64,000 nt of DNA, from the NCBI RefSeq assembly GCF_002327085.1, contig NZ_CP023429.1, positions 2,036,383 to 2,100,382 on the forward strand, given 5' to 3'. The number at the start of each line of letters is the position of its first letter. Positions within the stretch are counted from its first letter, which is position 1. Origin of the DNA: Neisseria weixii. Its GTDB lineage: Bacteria; Pseudomonadota; Gammaproteobacteria; Burkholderiales; Neisseriaceae. The notes under the pieces were generated by a model. That model was not told the DNA's origin, did not search any database, and saw only the letters and a list, made by a program, of their open reading frames with translations. Position numbers and translations under genes: made by a program. Positions 37,247 to 47,664 of the stretch are shown here, piece by piece.

Positions 37247-38356
37247 ATGTTTAGCGATACCGATATCCGGATGATGCAAAACGCCCTTGCCCTTGCCCGG
37301 CTGGGGCGTTTTTCCACTTCCCCCAATCCCCGCGTCGGTTGCGTGGTTGCACACGGCGGGCAGATTGTCGGCCAAGGCTATCACCTCAAAGCAGGCGAAC
37401 CACATGCCGAAGTACATGCCCTGCGTCAGGCCGGTACCATGGCAAAAGGGGCAACCGCTTATGTCACGCTCGAACCCTGCAGCCATTATGGCCGCACCCC
37501 TCCTTGCGCCAAAGCCTTGATTGAAAGTGGTGTCAAGCGTGTGGTCGCCGCGATGGCCGACCCCAATCCTTTAGTGGCCGGCAAAGGTTTGGCTATGCTG
37601 TCCGCAGCAGGCATTCAAACCGAGAGTGGCTTATTGGAACACGAAGCACGTGAATTAAACCGTGGTTTTTTGTCGCGCATCGAGCGCAACCGCCCTTATA
37701 TTCGGCTCAAATGCGCCACCAGCCTTGACGGCAAAACTGCGCTTTCAGACGGCCAAAGCCAATGGATTACCGGAGAAACTGCAAGAAACGATGTGCAGCA
37801 AATGCGTGCTGAAAGCTGCGCCATACTTACCGGCATCGGTACGGTACTGGCAGACAATCCCCGCTTGAATGTCCGCACCTTCCCTACCCTTCGCCAACCC
37901 ATACGCGTGCTCTTAGACAGCCAATTACGCACCCCTTTAGACAGCCACCTGGTTTCAGACGGTCAAAGTCCTACCTTGATTGTTACTTTGGCTGATGACC
38001 AAGCGCGTTGGCAGCCTTATTTGGCTTATCCGCATATCGATATTGTCAGACCGTCTGAAAGCATTGGCCAACGTATCGATTTAAAGCAACTTTTGACAAT
38101 ATTGGCCGGAAAAGGCATTGGCGAATTAATGATTGAAGCTGGCCCCACGCTCAATACCGCTTTTTTGAAAGCAAATTTGGTGGACGAAATCGTGTTGTAC
38201 CAATCGCCTAAAATCTTAGGTAATCCGGGTAAAATGCTGTTTGATTTTGATGAATGTCCTGATATTTTGCAGCACCCGCCACGATGGCAAAGCCAATCGG
38301 TTGAAATACTGGATACGGATATTAAATGGACATTAATCCGCTCTGCCACGATTTAG
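37247..38356 (+). CDS. ribD: Riboflavin deaminase/reductase
   Basis: RibD carries out the second and third steps of riboflavin synthesis. The N-terminal deaminase has PNPRVGCVV, the zinc ligands in GEPHAEVHAL and LEPCSHYGRTPPC, and VAAMADPNPLVAGKG. The C-terminal reductase begins near RPYIRLKCATSLDGKTAL, with TGIGTVLADNPRLNVR and ELMIEAGPTLNTAFL. At 369 residues it is the usual bifunctional size. Its ATG follows an uptake sequence by only one base; AAAGG ahead of that is the probable ribosome site. Confidence 0.96.
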   Translation: MFSDTDIRMMQNALALARLGRFSTSPNPRVGCVVAHGGQIVGQGYHLKAGEPHAEVHALRQAGTMAKGATAYVTLEPCSHYGRTPPCAKALIESGVKRVVAAMADPNPLVAGKGLAMLSAAGIQTESGLLEHEARELNRGFLSRIERNRPYIRLKCATSLDGKTALSDGQSQWITGETARNDVQQMRAESCAILTGIGTVLADNPRLNVRTFPTLRQPIRVLLDSQLRTPLDSHLVSDGQSPTLIVTLADDQARWQPYLAYPHIDIVRPSESIGQRIDLKQLLTILAGKGIGELMIEAGPTLNTAFLKANLVDEIVLYQSPKILGNPGKMLFDFDECPDILQHPPRWQSQSVEILDTDIKWTLIRSATI

Positions 38357-38367
38357 CTAAACCGTAA

Positions 38368-38396
38368 AAAAGCACACTTTTGATGAGTGTGCTTTT
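38368..38396 (+). terminator. ribD terminator
   Basis: AAAAGCACACT and AGTGTGCTTTT form an 11-base stem around 7 bases, followed by a T-rich tract. It is one of the few terminators here not built from uptake sequences. Confidence 0.85.
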
Positions 38397-38399
38397 ATT

Positions 38400-38867
38400 T
38401 TGCTTTTTTTATCGCCAATTCAAATAAAATTGAAATAATTTATATTCATAGTATGCTTTTTTAATGACTAATGAATGTTAAATAAAGTAAATATAGCGCT
38501 ATAATCCTTACTGAATCAAACGATCATTTTGTGTTTGTTACTTTCATGACATATTGAAAAATAAAAATAAAACTTTATTTTTCATATATTTAAAATAATA
38601 TACTATCGATAAGCATATTAATAATATTTCTTAACCATAACAACGCTACCGAATAACCGTATTTTCTCACGGTAAAACTTTTTAGTTTGAGACAACTCTT
38701 ACAAACACTTATGATTGTGCCCACTATCCCCATTACAGAATTCTCAGAAACCAATTTGCCTCTTGGCTTCTGCTGAAACGTACTGAAGTCGCAATCACAG
38801 ACATGATTGAACAGCCTGTTCAAATGCCATGCAAGATGAATTTCCTATCAATTACATGAGAAAAATC
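38400..38867 (+). promoter_or_regulatory. AT-rich leader region of the polysaccharide cluster
   Basis: About 470 bases without a credible gene. TATAAT lies at 38500-38505 and overlaps a perfect 12-base palindrome TATAGCGCTATA (38492-38503), a possible operator. The -35 region is weak. The leader to the first cluster gene would be about 350 bases. Short frames (for example 38590-38823 minus) lack signatures. Confidence 0.4.
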
Positions 38868-40175
38868 ATGAAAAATATTACTATTCAAAAGTTTGCCGAC
38901 AAAACCGCCAAAATCGGTATTGTCGGTTTGGGTTATGTTGGCTTGCCGCTGATGCTGCGTTATGTCGATATCGGTTACCAAGTATTGGGGTTCGATATTG
39001 ATGAAACCAAAGTCAGCAAATTGAACAAAGGTGAAAGCTACATCGAGCATATCCCTTCTGAAAAAATTGCAGCCGCCAGCCAATCTTTGTTTGAAGCAAC
39101 TACTGATTTCTCACGCATTGGCGAAGTCGAAGCCGTTATCTTATGCGTGCCGACTCCACTGAACAAATACCGCGAACCGGACATGAGCTATGTGATCGAC
39201 ACCACCGACGCAGTCAAACCTTACTTGCGCGAAGGTCAAGTATTATCTTTAGAATCAACCACCTACCCCGGAACCACTGAAGAAGAGCTGCTGCCACGCG
39301 TAGAAGAAGGCGGATTGAAAGTCGGTGAAAACGTATTCTTGGTTTACTCTCCGGAACGTGAAGACCCGGGTAACCCCAACTTCGAAACCCGCACTATTCC
39401 TAAAGTGATCGGCGGCCATACTCCAGCTTGTTTGGAAGTCGGCAAAGCCCTGTATGAACCGGCGATTGATAAAGTCGTGCCTGTGAGCTCAACCAAAGCC
39501 GCTGAATTGACCAAACTTTTGGAAAACATTCACCGTGCCGTTAACATCGGCTTGGTAAACGAAATGAAAATTGTCGCCGACAAAATGGACATCGACATTC
39601 ATGAAGTCATTGCTGCCGCTGCGACCAAACCTTTCGGCTTCGTTGCTTACTATCCAGGTCCGGGCTTGGGCGGCCACTGCATCCCGATTGACCCATTCTA
39701 CTTGACTTGGAAAGCACGCGAATACGGCGTGAACACCCGCTTTATCGAACTGGCCGGCGAAGTAAACTCATACATGCCTGACTATGTCATCGAAAAAGTA
39801 AGCCTGGGATTGAATGAGCACAACCGCTCAATCAAAGACAGCAAAATCCTGATTTTGGGTATTGCCTACAAGAAAAACGTGGATGACATGCGTGAAAGCC
39901 CATCAGTAGAAGTCATGGACCGTTTGGCAAAATTGGGCGCCAAGGTTTCTTACTCTGACCCACACGTACCTGAATTCCCACATATTCCGGGCCATCACTA
40001 CTTCGATTTGAAGAGCGAGACTTTAACCCCTGAGAATATTGCTCAATTCGATTGCGTGGTCTTGACAACCGATCACGATAAATTTGATTATGCCATGATT
40101 ACCGAGCATGCGAAATTAATCGTGGATACCCGCGGCAAATTCCCGGTGAACAATCCCAAAGTTATTAAAGCATAA
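38868..40175 (+). CDS. UDP-sugar 6-dehydrogenase (UDP-GlcNAc/UDP-GalNAc dehydrogenase type)
   Basis: A nucleotide-sugar dehydrogenase that oxidises C6 of a UDP-sugar to a uronic acid. The N-terminal NAD fold is [17 protein letters not shown]. The middle has [13 protein letters not shown] and [19 protein letters not shown], and the catalytic Cys is in [16 protein letters not shown]. The C-terminal fold shows [20 protein letters not shown]. Wording is closer to the WbpA/WbpO (HexNAc) class than to UDP-glucose dehydrogenase. ATG at 38868 (MKNITIQKF) is preferred; frames from 38829 or 38856 are possible. It opens the polysaccharide cluster. Confidence 0.88.
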   Translation: MKNITIQKFADKTAKIGIVGLGYVGLPLMLRYVDIGYQVLGFDIDETKVSKLNKGESYIEHIPSEKIAAASQSLFEATTDFSRIGEVEAVILCVPTPLNKYREPDMSYVIDTTDAVKPYLREGQVLSLESTTYPGTTEEELLPRVEEGGLKVGENVFLVYSPEREDPGNPNFETRTIPKVIGGHTPACLEVGKALYEPAIDKVVPVSSTKAAELTKLLENIHRAVNIGLVNEMKIVADKMDIDIHEVIAAAATKPFGFVAYYPGPGLGGHCIPIDPFYLTWKAREYGVNTRFIELAGEVNSYMPDYVIEKVSLGLNEHNRSIKDSKILILGIAYKKNVDDMRESPSVEVMDRLAKLGAKVSYSDPHVPEFPHIPGHHYFDLKSETLTPENIAQFDCVVLTTDHDKFDYAMITEHAKLIVDTRGKFPVNNPKVIKA

Positions 40176-40338
40176 TCGTGACAAGTTGGCTGGCTACCCA
40201 AGTCAGTCGGCTTTCTTGGCGTATTTGTCTTCCAGATATGCCAGGAAAGCCCTTTTAACAATATCAATAAATGTCGGCTGCTCTCAACATTGCCTAAACG
40301 CCCACTTGTCCCCCCTATAGGCCGTCTGAAACATATAT

Positions 40339-41759
40339 ATGAATGCACGTAAAATTTTAGGTTATGCACTCGGCCCTATCGGTAGCGCGGCTTTTGGTTT
40401 GATTTCCCTACCACTGATTTCTTGGTATTTCCCAGCGGAAGACATTGGCCGCATTGTATTTCTGCAAACGGTATCCAGCCTCATTATTTTGGTGTTGGGA
40501 TTAGGTTTGGATCACGCCTACATCCGAAATTATTACGAAGTTGAGAACAAAGCCAGCTTATTTAAATCTTTGTCGGCTTTACCGTTTTTATTGGTCATGC
40601 TTGCTTCCATTGCTATCGCCTTATGGAACCCGGCTTGGCCTTCTGTATTGGTGTTCGATTTAAACGATGGTGTGTTAGGCGGCCTATTTTTGCTTTTTTT
40701 GACTACTGCTTTATTTTCCCGCTTCCTATCTTTGATTTTGAGAATGCAGGAAAAAGCCTTTGCCTTTTCCATCAGCCAACTGATACCGAAATTTTTTATT
40801 CTTGTCTTTGTTTTGATACTTGTTGCATTCGGTTTACCTAAAAACACGTTAAGCTTAATCTTTTCTTATACTGCAGCACAAATCGTGACTGTGATGATAT
40901 TGGCTTATCAATCGAAAGACGAACTGAAATCAGCGATTACATCTTCTTTCTCAAAAGATTTGTCCAATCAAGCTTTACAATATGGCCTGCCTTTGGCATT
41001 CGGCAACCTAGCCTATTGGGGATTTACATCTGCAGACCGTTTTGTGCTGAAAGAAATGGCCAGTTTAGAGCAATTAGGCATTTATTCGATGGCAGTAAAT
41101 TTTGGTGCCATCGCTCTCATTTTCCAAAGCATTTTTCTACAATTTGGGCACCCATGGTATTTAAATGGGTCAAAGAGAATGAGAATTTAGATAAAGTCAG
41201 TCAAGTGGCGGTATCGATGACGGCTTTAATCAGCGCCATTATCTGTCTCGTAGGTATTTTTTCACCTGTGGTGACATGGATTTTGCCGTCAAAATATGAG
41301 CCTGTTCAATTTATTTTACTTTCAAGCTTATTGTTCCCGCTCTTCTATACATTAACTGAAGTCAGCGGAATCGGCTTGAATGTCATTAAAAAAACATGGC
41401 TTATTACTGTGATTAATTTTGTCTGCTTGACTATAAATCTATCGCTCTTGAAATTCCTTGTCCCTTTTCTTGGCGCAAGAGGTGCTGCCATTGCAAGTGC
41501 CATTTCATTCTCTATTTTCTTTATGATTAAAACAGAGCTTTCGTCAAAACTATGGCAAAAATTGCCGCGTATGAAATTATATTCAAATGCCACTTTATGT
41601 TTGTTAATGTGTATTAGCTATACTTATTTTGGTACAAAAAGCAATTATTATATTTTCTCATTATTGTGGTTAGCCTGTTTAATATTATTGACAATTTTTC
41701 ATAAAAAACAAATTCTTGAATCAGTCAGTATGATTAAAACACGCCTGGGAAAGAATTAA
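40339..41759 (+). pseudogene. wzx: Wzx-type polysaccharide flippase, one-base frameshift
   Basis: Two frames (40339-41190 and 41016-41759) join into a 473-residue MATE/PST-family protein with about twelve membrane spans. The lesion is in ATTTTTC near 41130-41136: adding one T joins ALIFQSIF to STIWAPMVFKWVKENEN. The YWGFTSADRFVLKEM segment is conserved in Wzx proteins. It would flip lipid-linked repeat units across the inner membrane. The T run is only five long, too short to be a convincing phase-variation tract. Confidence 0.8.
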
Positions 41760-41825
41760 ACAACATTAGGGAAAATTTCCGGATAATGGCAAATCTTGCC
41801 TGAAATCTGTCTTGTAGGACTTACT

Positions 41826-43090
41826 GTGAAAATCAAAAAACAAAAAATTTATATCATTCTTTTTTACCTGATGATTTTCTCGTATATGTTAGGGCCAACC
41901 CTATCATATAGAGTTGGCATTCCCCGCATTGATAACCCGTTAACAGTTCTGATCAGTTTGGTCATGCCATTTATTTTGGCTTTTGAGCTGAAAAATATTG
42001 CGGAAAAGACATTCTACGCCTTATTGGCAGTATTTATTATGGCTTATTGGGGCAGTTTGCATTTATTAATTTCGTCTCTTTCACGAATTCAATTTATGGA
42101 TACCCTGTTTTTTCTGTCGTTACCGAGTTTGTTTTACTTATTGTATTTAATCATCAGCAGACATGAGGAGCCTCTTCGTTTTATCCGTAGGGTATTGATT
42201 TTTTTCGCCGGCTGTATGGTGATACCTCCTGCAATTGAAATCGCGACCGGTTTTCAATTTGTACAATCAAATGAAATCTTAGCAGTAGATTCAGGATTAT
42301 TAAAGGATTTTTCTTTAATCCGAATAACTTAGGCACGGCTGCACTGTGTTTCTCACCTGCCATATTGGTTTTTTTTACCACCAATGCAAGTAAAAAAGAC
42401 AAAAGAATAGGCTGGGTACTTTTTTTAGCTTTAGGGGCAATTATTTTTGCCAGTGCTTCTCGAACAGCAACACTTTGTTACATCATTCTGTTCTTACTTA
42501 ATCTTATCTATCGCAACAATGTCTTGCTAACAACATTGATGATCTTAATCAGCGGTATCGTTTTATCGATGATTCCGAAAGAATGGATTGGTAATTTTCT
42601 CTTATCTTTAAATGGTAATGTGTTTTTAGAAAATATTTCTTCGCGTTTGTATCTGTTCTTATTTGACCTGGATAGCGACAACTCAGTCGGATATAGGCAA
42701 GAAATTTATAATTATTTTTGGAATAACCCTCCATTCTTACTATACGGATACGGACCGAAGAATTTTGGGGAATATTTTGGTGGTCATTTAAGCGGTAGCT
42801 TAGGCTTTGAAAACCCGCACAGCTTTATTATTGAACTCTATTTAGGATTTGGCATCATTTCTTTATTAGGTTTTATTGCATATGTTGTGACGTATATGCT
42901 GCAGACTGCTTCAAGCGGTAATTTTAATGCTAAGCAGAAATTCATTGCCTTAGTAGCGATGGTCTTATTTTTATTGGCGGGCTTTATCCCTTCTACTATT
43001 TTCAGGATGCCGTTTATTTGGTTTCCGTGTTTTATAATTTTTATATACAGCACCTTGCCAATTTACAAAAAGTACGCTGTTACACAGTAA
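41826..43090 (+). pseudogene. O-antigen ligase/polymerase-like membrane protein (Wzy), one-base frameshift
   Basis: Frames 41796-42332 and 42365-43090 form one protein of about 421 residues if a base is added in the AAA run near 42303-42307. This restores KGFFFNPNNLGTAAL, whose FxNPNxL motif is typical of the O-antigen ligase/Wzy family. The large periplasmic-loop signature follows (SRLYLFLFDLDSDNSVGYRQ, then YGYGPKNFGEYFG and NPHSFIIELYLGFG). A GTG at 41826 after AGGA is the probable start. Together with the flippase it points to Wzx/Wzy-dependent assembly. Confidence 0.75.
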
Positions 43091-43111
43091 ATCCAAATTT
43101 CAAACTCAAAA

Positions 43112-44194
43112 ATGTTTATGATGAAAAAAATTATTTTAACTTCCAATATGGATGGTTTGGGCGGTACTGAAAATGCCACGTTCCGTTTAGGTCGTTTATT
43201 AAATGCACGTGGTCATCAAGTGATTCTGGTCTCTTCAGACGGCCCTTTAATTAAAGAAGCTCAAGATTTGGGTATCAAATGGCATCACATTGATTTCTAT
43301 CAGGGTGGTAAAAAAGGCTACATTAAAGCCATGTTTGCCTATATGAAAATGTTAAAGCGAGAGCAACCTGATGTCATTCACTGCCAAATGGCGCGTATCG
43401 TACCTGCTTGTGCTGTTACGGCCAAAATTGCTTCGCCTAAAACCAAAGTGTTTTACCATGCCCGCGGTTTAGATCCGCAAACCTACCCTAAGATTGCAAA
43501 ATTATTTGATAAATTAGGTATTTATATCATCGGAAACTGTAAGCACGAACAAGAAAAACTGATTCGTCATGGTTTTCCTGCCAACCGTGTGACCTATACT
43601 TATAACGCCTTGCACAAAGTAGATTATGTTCCCGAGAAAAGCAACAAAGATTATGTCATGCTGGGTACATTATCACGCTTGGATACCGTTCGCGCTGTGC
43701 ATTTGATGTTGGATATCTTCAAAAAAATGATTGACCGCGGCTTGCCGGTTCGCCTGAACGTAGCGGGTATCGGTGAAGAGATGGAAAACTTGAAAGCACA
43801 AGCCAAACGTTTGGATATTGACGATAAAGTTACTTTCTTAGGCGGCGTCCGCGATTTGACCGGTTATTTTAAAGAGATCGATATCTTGGTCAATACCCCG
43901 CATTGCATAGGCGATCATGGTGCCGGTGTCGGTAACAATATTTTGGAATCCGGTTTATACGATACTCCTGTCGTAACTTACGATATGGCCGGGATTTCTG
44001 AAATGGTGATTACCGGTAAAACCGGCTACTGTATTCCGTTTGGCAACGATGAACAATTTATCGAAGCGGTAACTAAATTAGTGGAGAGCCGCCAATTGCG
44101 TGATGAAATGGGCAAAGCATTACATCAACATGTTATCCGCCTATGTTCTGATGATGAAATTTACCGCACCACTATGGCTGCATATAACATGTAA
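43112..44194 (+). CDS. Glycosyltransferase family 4
   Basis: A 360-residue GT-B enzyme. The N-terminal fold has NMDGLGGTENATFRLGRLL and DVIHCQMARIVPA; the donor side has MLGTLSRLDTVRAV, VAGIGEEMENLKAQ, VTFLGGVRDLTGYFKEIDI and the nucleotide-binding GVGNNILESGLYDTPVV. It should add one sugar to the undecaprenyl-linked repeat unit. Alternative starts exist at 43118 and 43121. It is followed after 13 bases by another GT4 gene. Confidence 0.85.
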   Translation: MFMMKKIILTSNMDGLGGTENATFRLGRLLNARGHQVILVSSDGPLIKEAQDLGIKWHHIDFYQGGKKGYIKAMFAYMKMLKREQPDVIHCQMARIVPACAVTAKIASPKTKVFYHARGLDPQTYPKIAKLFDKLGIYIIGNCKHEQEKLIRHGFPANRVTYTYNALHKVDYVPEKSNKDYVMLGTLSRLDTVRAVHLMLDIFKKMIDRGLPVRLNVAGIGEEMENLKAQAKRLDIDDKVTFLGGVRDLTGYFKEIDILVNTPHCIGDHGAGVGNNILESGLYDTPVVTYDMAGISEMVITGKTGYCIPFGNDEQFIEAVTKLVESRQLRDEMGKALHQHVIRLCSDDEIYRTTMAAYNM

Positions 44195-44207
44195 GGCCGT
44201 CTGAACG

Positions 44208-45380
44208 ATGAACATTACCATTGTTGCACCTTATTGCTCTTTACCCGGCGAACCGCACTTCAACCGTTTTTGGTATTTAGCAGAATTATTATCGCAAAAA
44301 CATAATGTATTGCTGGTTACCAGCAACTTTAAACATTACGACAAATCTTTCAGACGGCCCGAAGATGCCGAATCTGCTTCAAAAGGCCGTCTGAACGTTA
44401 TGCTTTTACAAGAAAGCGGTTATCAGAAAAATGTTTCTATAGCACGCTTAAAAAGCCATCATGTTTTTGTCCAAAATTTGGAAGACTGGCTCTCTCAACG
44501 ACAGGCCGGCGAGATAGATTTAGTGTATTCAGCATACCCCTTGATTGCCACCAATCTGGTCCTAGGAAGATTTAAGCAGAAGCTGGGCTATAAAATGATT
44601 ATTGATGTGCAGGATGTTTGGCCGGAGTCTTTCTCGGCGGTCATCCCTTTTATGAAAAAAGTCCAACATCAAAAATTTCCCTTTTCGGCTCGGGCAAATG
44701 AAGCTTATGCCTATGCTGACGGCTTGGTAGCAGTATCCGAATCTTACTTAACGCGTGCACATGAAGCCAATCCTCAAGCACCGGGAGAAGTAGTATTTAT
44801 CGGTGCCGATTTTGACAAGATGGCAACGGCCCCACGGAAAGTATTCACCACGCCGGCAACCCGTTTTTTTTACTTGGGTACGCTCAGCTTCAGTTACGAC
44901 ATGGAAACTGTCTGCAAAGGGATGCAGCAATTATTAGCCGACGGTCTGAATGTGAAACTTCATGTCATGGGAGGCGGGCCGGATTTAGAAAAGTTAAAAA
45001 AATATGCGGGTGAATCGATTCAATTTTATGGATATATTCCCTATGTAGAGATGATGTCGGTGGCCAAAGGTTGCGATATAGCGGTAAATCCGATTCATGC
45101 CCACTCGGCAGCTTCGATTACCAATAAACTCTCAGACTACTTGGCACTGCAAAAACCGATTTTAAACAGCCAAGTTCATCCGGAAGTTGCCGAAACCTTA
45201 AAACTAGTCCCACACATCAATTACCAATCCGGCAATGTAGAAGACTTTGTACGAGCAGCCAAAGCCATGCTCAACCATAAAAATGATCCTGTGCAATCCA
45301 AAGAAATCATCCGCCGCTTTAAGCGTGATGTTTCTTATCAAAGAATTGTCCACCTTATTGAAAGATTAGGTCATGAATAA
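44208..45380 (+). CDS. Glycosyltransferase family 4
   Basis: A 390-residue GT-B protein with APYCSLPGEPHFNRFWYLAE at the N terminus, DVQDVWPESF, VSESYLTRA, LGTLSFSYDMETV, and a C-terminal NPIHAHSAASITNKLSDYLA with a conserved acidic/nucleotide region. Two uptake sequences in opposite orientation lie inside the gene (44349-44361 and 44383-44396) and encode SFRRPEDAESASKGRLN, probably a loop. Its end overlaps the next gene by 8 bases, indicating coupled translation. Confidence 0.85.
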   Translation: MNITIVAPYCSLPGEPHFNRFWYLAELLSQKHNVLLVTSNFKHYDKSFRRPEDAESASKGRLNVMLLQESGYQKNVSIARLKSHHVFVQNLEDWLSQRQAGEIDLVYSAYPLIATNLVLGRFKQKLGYKMIIDVQDVWPESFSAVIPFMKKVQHQKFPFSARANEAYAYADGLVAVSESYLTRAHEANPQAPGEVVFIGADFDKMATAPRKVFTTPATRFFYLGTLSFSYDMETVCKGMQQLLADGLNVKLHVMGGGPDLEKLKKYAGESIQFYGYIPYVEMMSVAKGCDIAVNPIHAHSAASITNKLSDYLALQKPILNSQVHPEVAETLKLVPHINYQSGNVEDFVRAAKAMLNHKNDPVQSKEIIRRFKRDVSYQRIVHLIERLGHE

Positions 45381-45990
45381 ACTGATTAAACGCCTATTCG
45401 ACATTATTGCTTCGGCGGCCGGTTTGATTATTTTGTCACCGGTATTCTTGATTTTGATTTATCTCATCAAGAAAAATTTGGGCTCGCCGGTATTTTTCAC
45501 CCAAGAGCGTCCGGGTGAAAACGGTAAGCCGTTCAAAATGATTAAATTTCGCTCGATGCGTGATGCCATTGATGCCAACGGCAACCCCCTTCCTGACAGC
45601 GAACGGCTCACCCCGTTCGGACGCAAATTGCGTGCCGCCAGCCTTGATGAACTACCCGAACTTTGGAATGTCTTAAAAGGTGACATGAGCTTGGTTGGTC
45701 CGCGTCCGTTGCTGATGAGCTATTTGCCCTTATACAACGACTTTCAAAACCGTCGCCATGAAATGAAGCCGGGCGTTACCGGCTGGGCTCAGGTGAATGG
45801 CCGCAATGCATTGTCATGGGATGAGAAATTTGCCCGCGATATTTGGTATATCGACAATTTCAGCCTTTGGTTGGACATCAAAATCTTATTTTTAACTGTC
45901 AAAAAAGTATTTATCAAAGAGGGCATTTCCGCTGATGGAGAAGCCACTATGCCGTTTTTCACAGGAAATGACACCAATGAAAAAAAATAA
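45373..45990 (+). CDS. Initiating phosphoglycosyltransferase (PglC-type)
   Basis: A 205-residue monotopic phosphoglycosyltransferase that starts repeat-unit synthesis by transferring a sugar-1-phosphate to undecaprenyl phosphate. A re-entrant membrane helix lies at about residues 10-35. The conserved FTQERPGENGKPFKMIKFRS, the catalytic Asp-Glu in ASLDELPELWNVL, and GDMSLVGPRPLL are all present. This is the minimal catalytic unit, without the large membrane domain of WbaP or an acetyltransferase domain. In meningococcal PglB2 a similar domain is fused to an ATP-grasp domain; here that domain is the next, separate gene. Confidence 0.92.
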   Translation: MNKLIKRLFDIIASAAGLIILSPVFLILIYLIKKNLGSPVFFTQERPGENGKPFKMIKFRSMRDAIDANGNPLPDSERLTPFGRKLRAASLDELPELWNVLKGDMSLVGPRPLLMSYLPLYNDFQNRRHEMKPGVTGWAQVNGRNALSWDEKFARDIWYIDNFSLWLDIKILFLTVKKVFIKEGISADGEATMPFFTGNDTNEKK

Positions 45991-46948
45991 TGTACTGATT
46001 TTATCTGCCGGCCGCCGTGTTGAGCTGGTTCAAGACTTTAAAACCGAAGCCGATAAATTTGAAGGTATCAAAGTATTCACAACGGACATGTTCCCTCACA
46101 TGTCATCGGCCTGTCATGTTTCAGACGGCTCATTTGTTGTGCCTGCCATCAAAGCCGACGGTTACATCGACAGCATTTACCAACTGGCCGTTGATCATAA
46201 CATCGGCCTAATTATTCCAACCATCGATACCGAATTGCAAAAATTGGCTGATGCCCGTACCCGTTTTGAAGAAGCCGGCATCCACATCATTGTTTCGGAC
46301 AGCGCGCTGATTACCTTATGCCGCGACAAACGCAAAACTGCCTATTTGTTTGCACAATACGGCATTCAATCTCCAAAAATTTACGACCGGAATAACTTAA
46401 CCCTGCCATGCTTCGTCAAACCTTATGACGGCAGCCGCGCCATCGGCGCCAAACGTGTTGATACGCAAGCGGATATTTCTGATGAGATGATGGCTGACCC
46501 TAAATTAATGTTCTGCCAACTCATCGATATCGTTAATGAATTCAAAGAATTTACCGTTGACATGTATTACGACAATCAAGGCCGTCTGAAATGTGTGATT
46601 CCGCGCGAACGTTTAGAAGTGCGTACAGGCGAAGTCAGTAAAGGGATTACCCGCCGCAATCATTTATATAATGTATTGGTTGAAAAAATGGCGGTATTGG
46701 AAGGTGCTCGCGGCTGCATTACCGCCCAATTTTTCTACAACGACCAAACCGAAGAATTTTACAGCGTCGAAATCAATCCGCGCTTTGGCGGCGGTTTCCC
46801 CTTGACCTATGCTGCAGGCGGTAACTATCCGGGTTGGCTGATTCAAGAATATTTAATGGGCCAGGAAATTTCCTTTTTCGACCAATGGGAAAATAATCTG
46901 ATGATGTTGCGCTATGATGCCAAGGTACTGGTTCATGAAAATCAATGA
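45977..46948 (+). CDS. ATP-grasp enzyme of sugar modification
   Basis: A 323-residue ATP-grasp protein starting at ATG 45977 (MKKNNVLILSAGRRVELV) after AGGAAATG; it overlaps the previous gene by 14 bases. FVKPYDGSRAIGAK is the ATP-binding loop, and FYSVEINPRFGGGFPLTYAAGG the metal-binding acidic region. ATP-grasp enzymes join a carboxylate to an amine; with the aminotransferase and dehydratase nearby, amidation or aminoacylation of a diamino sugar is likely (compare the glyceramido sugar made by PglB2). Confidence 0.85.
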   Translation: MKKNNVLILSAGRRVELVQDFKTEADKFEGIKVFTTDMFPHMSSACHVSDGSFVVPAIKADGYIDSIYQLAVDHNIGLIIPTIDTELQKLADARTRFEEAGIHIIVSDSALITLCRDKRKTAYLFAQYGIQSPKIYDRNNLTLPCFVKPYDGSRAIGAKRVDTQADISDEMMADPKLMFCQLIDIVNEFKEFTVDMYYDNQGRLKCVIPRERLEVRTGEVSKGITRRNHLYNVLVEKMAVLEGARGCITAQFFYNDQTEEFYSVEINPRFGGGFPLTYAAGGNYPGWLIQEYLMGQEISFFDQWENNLMMLRYDAKVLVHENQ

Positions 46949-47612
46949 TACTCGGAATGCCGTATTGGTGTTTGATTTGGATGATACCTTATATTCAGAA
47001 TACGACTATAAGGTATCCGGTATTCAATCCGTGATTCAAACTATTGCTGCGCTTTATCCTGAATATGACCTGCATTCTTTAAAATCTGCCATTGATCACA
47101 AGAATAAAGACTGGCTGGATGTAATCTGCACCCAATGCCGTCTGAATGATTCGGAAAAGCAGACTTTATTATGGCAATACCGATTACATAAACCGGTTAT
47201 CCAACCTTATATGGATTACAAATCCCTTAAGGACATCACCCAAAATTTTGCCGCAACCGCCTTGATTACGGACGGACGCAGCATTACCCAGCGCCTTAAA
47301 TTAGCAGCTCTGGGTATTATGGATTTATTTGCAGATATTCTGATTTCGGAATCTTTTCAATCAGAAAAGCCCCATCCTGAACGCTTTGTTTATCTGCGAA
47401 ACAAATATGGTAAAAATCATCAATTTATTTATGTTGGCGACAATATTAAAAAAGACTTTGTTACCCCTAAAGCAATGGGCTGGCTCACAATTGGGCTGAA
47501 AGGTTCTGAACATAATATTCATCAGCATGAATCTGGCGATTTTGATGTCGCATACCACCCGCATCTTTGGATTGAGTCTTTAACCGATTTAAGAAAACAC
47601 TTCGGCATTTAA
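46935..47612 (+). CDS. HAD-family hydrolase
   Basis: A 225-residue haloacid dehalogenase-type phosphatase starting at ATG 46935 (MKINDTRNAVLVFDLDDTLY), with the nucleophile DxDxT motif, ALITDGRS (motif II), SEKPHPERF (motif III Lys) and YVGDNIKKDFVTPKAMGW (motif IV acidic pair). It overlaps the ATP-grasp gene by 14 bases. It may remove a phosphate from a sugar or glycerate intermediate for the ATP-grasp step; the substrate is not shown by sequence. Confidence 0.87.
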   Translation: MKINDTRNAVLVFDLDDTLYSEYDYKVSGIQSVIQTIAALYPEYDLHSLKSAIDHKNKDWLDVICTQCRLNDSEKQTLLWQYRLHKPVIQPYMDYKSLKDITQNFAATALITDGRSITQRLKLAALGIMDLFADILISESFQSEKPHPERFVYLRNKYGKNHQFIYVGDNIKKDFVTPKAMGWLTIGLKGSEHNIHQHESGDFDVAYHPHLWIESLTDLRKHFGI

Positions 47613-47664
47613 TCCGGCACTTTTTATTTAAGAAATTCAACCAGCCTTTTTGCAGGAAAAGCAA

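Noticed and set aside
40339..43090. Phase variation of wzx and wzy by slipped homopolymers
   Set aside because: The runs are only three to five bases, far shorter than usual phase-variable tracts, and similar losses occur in housekeeping genes.
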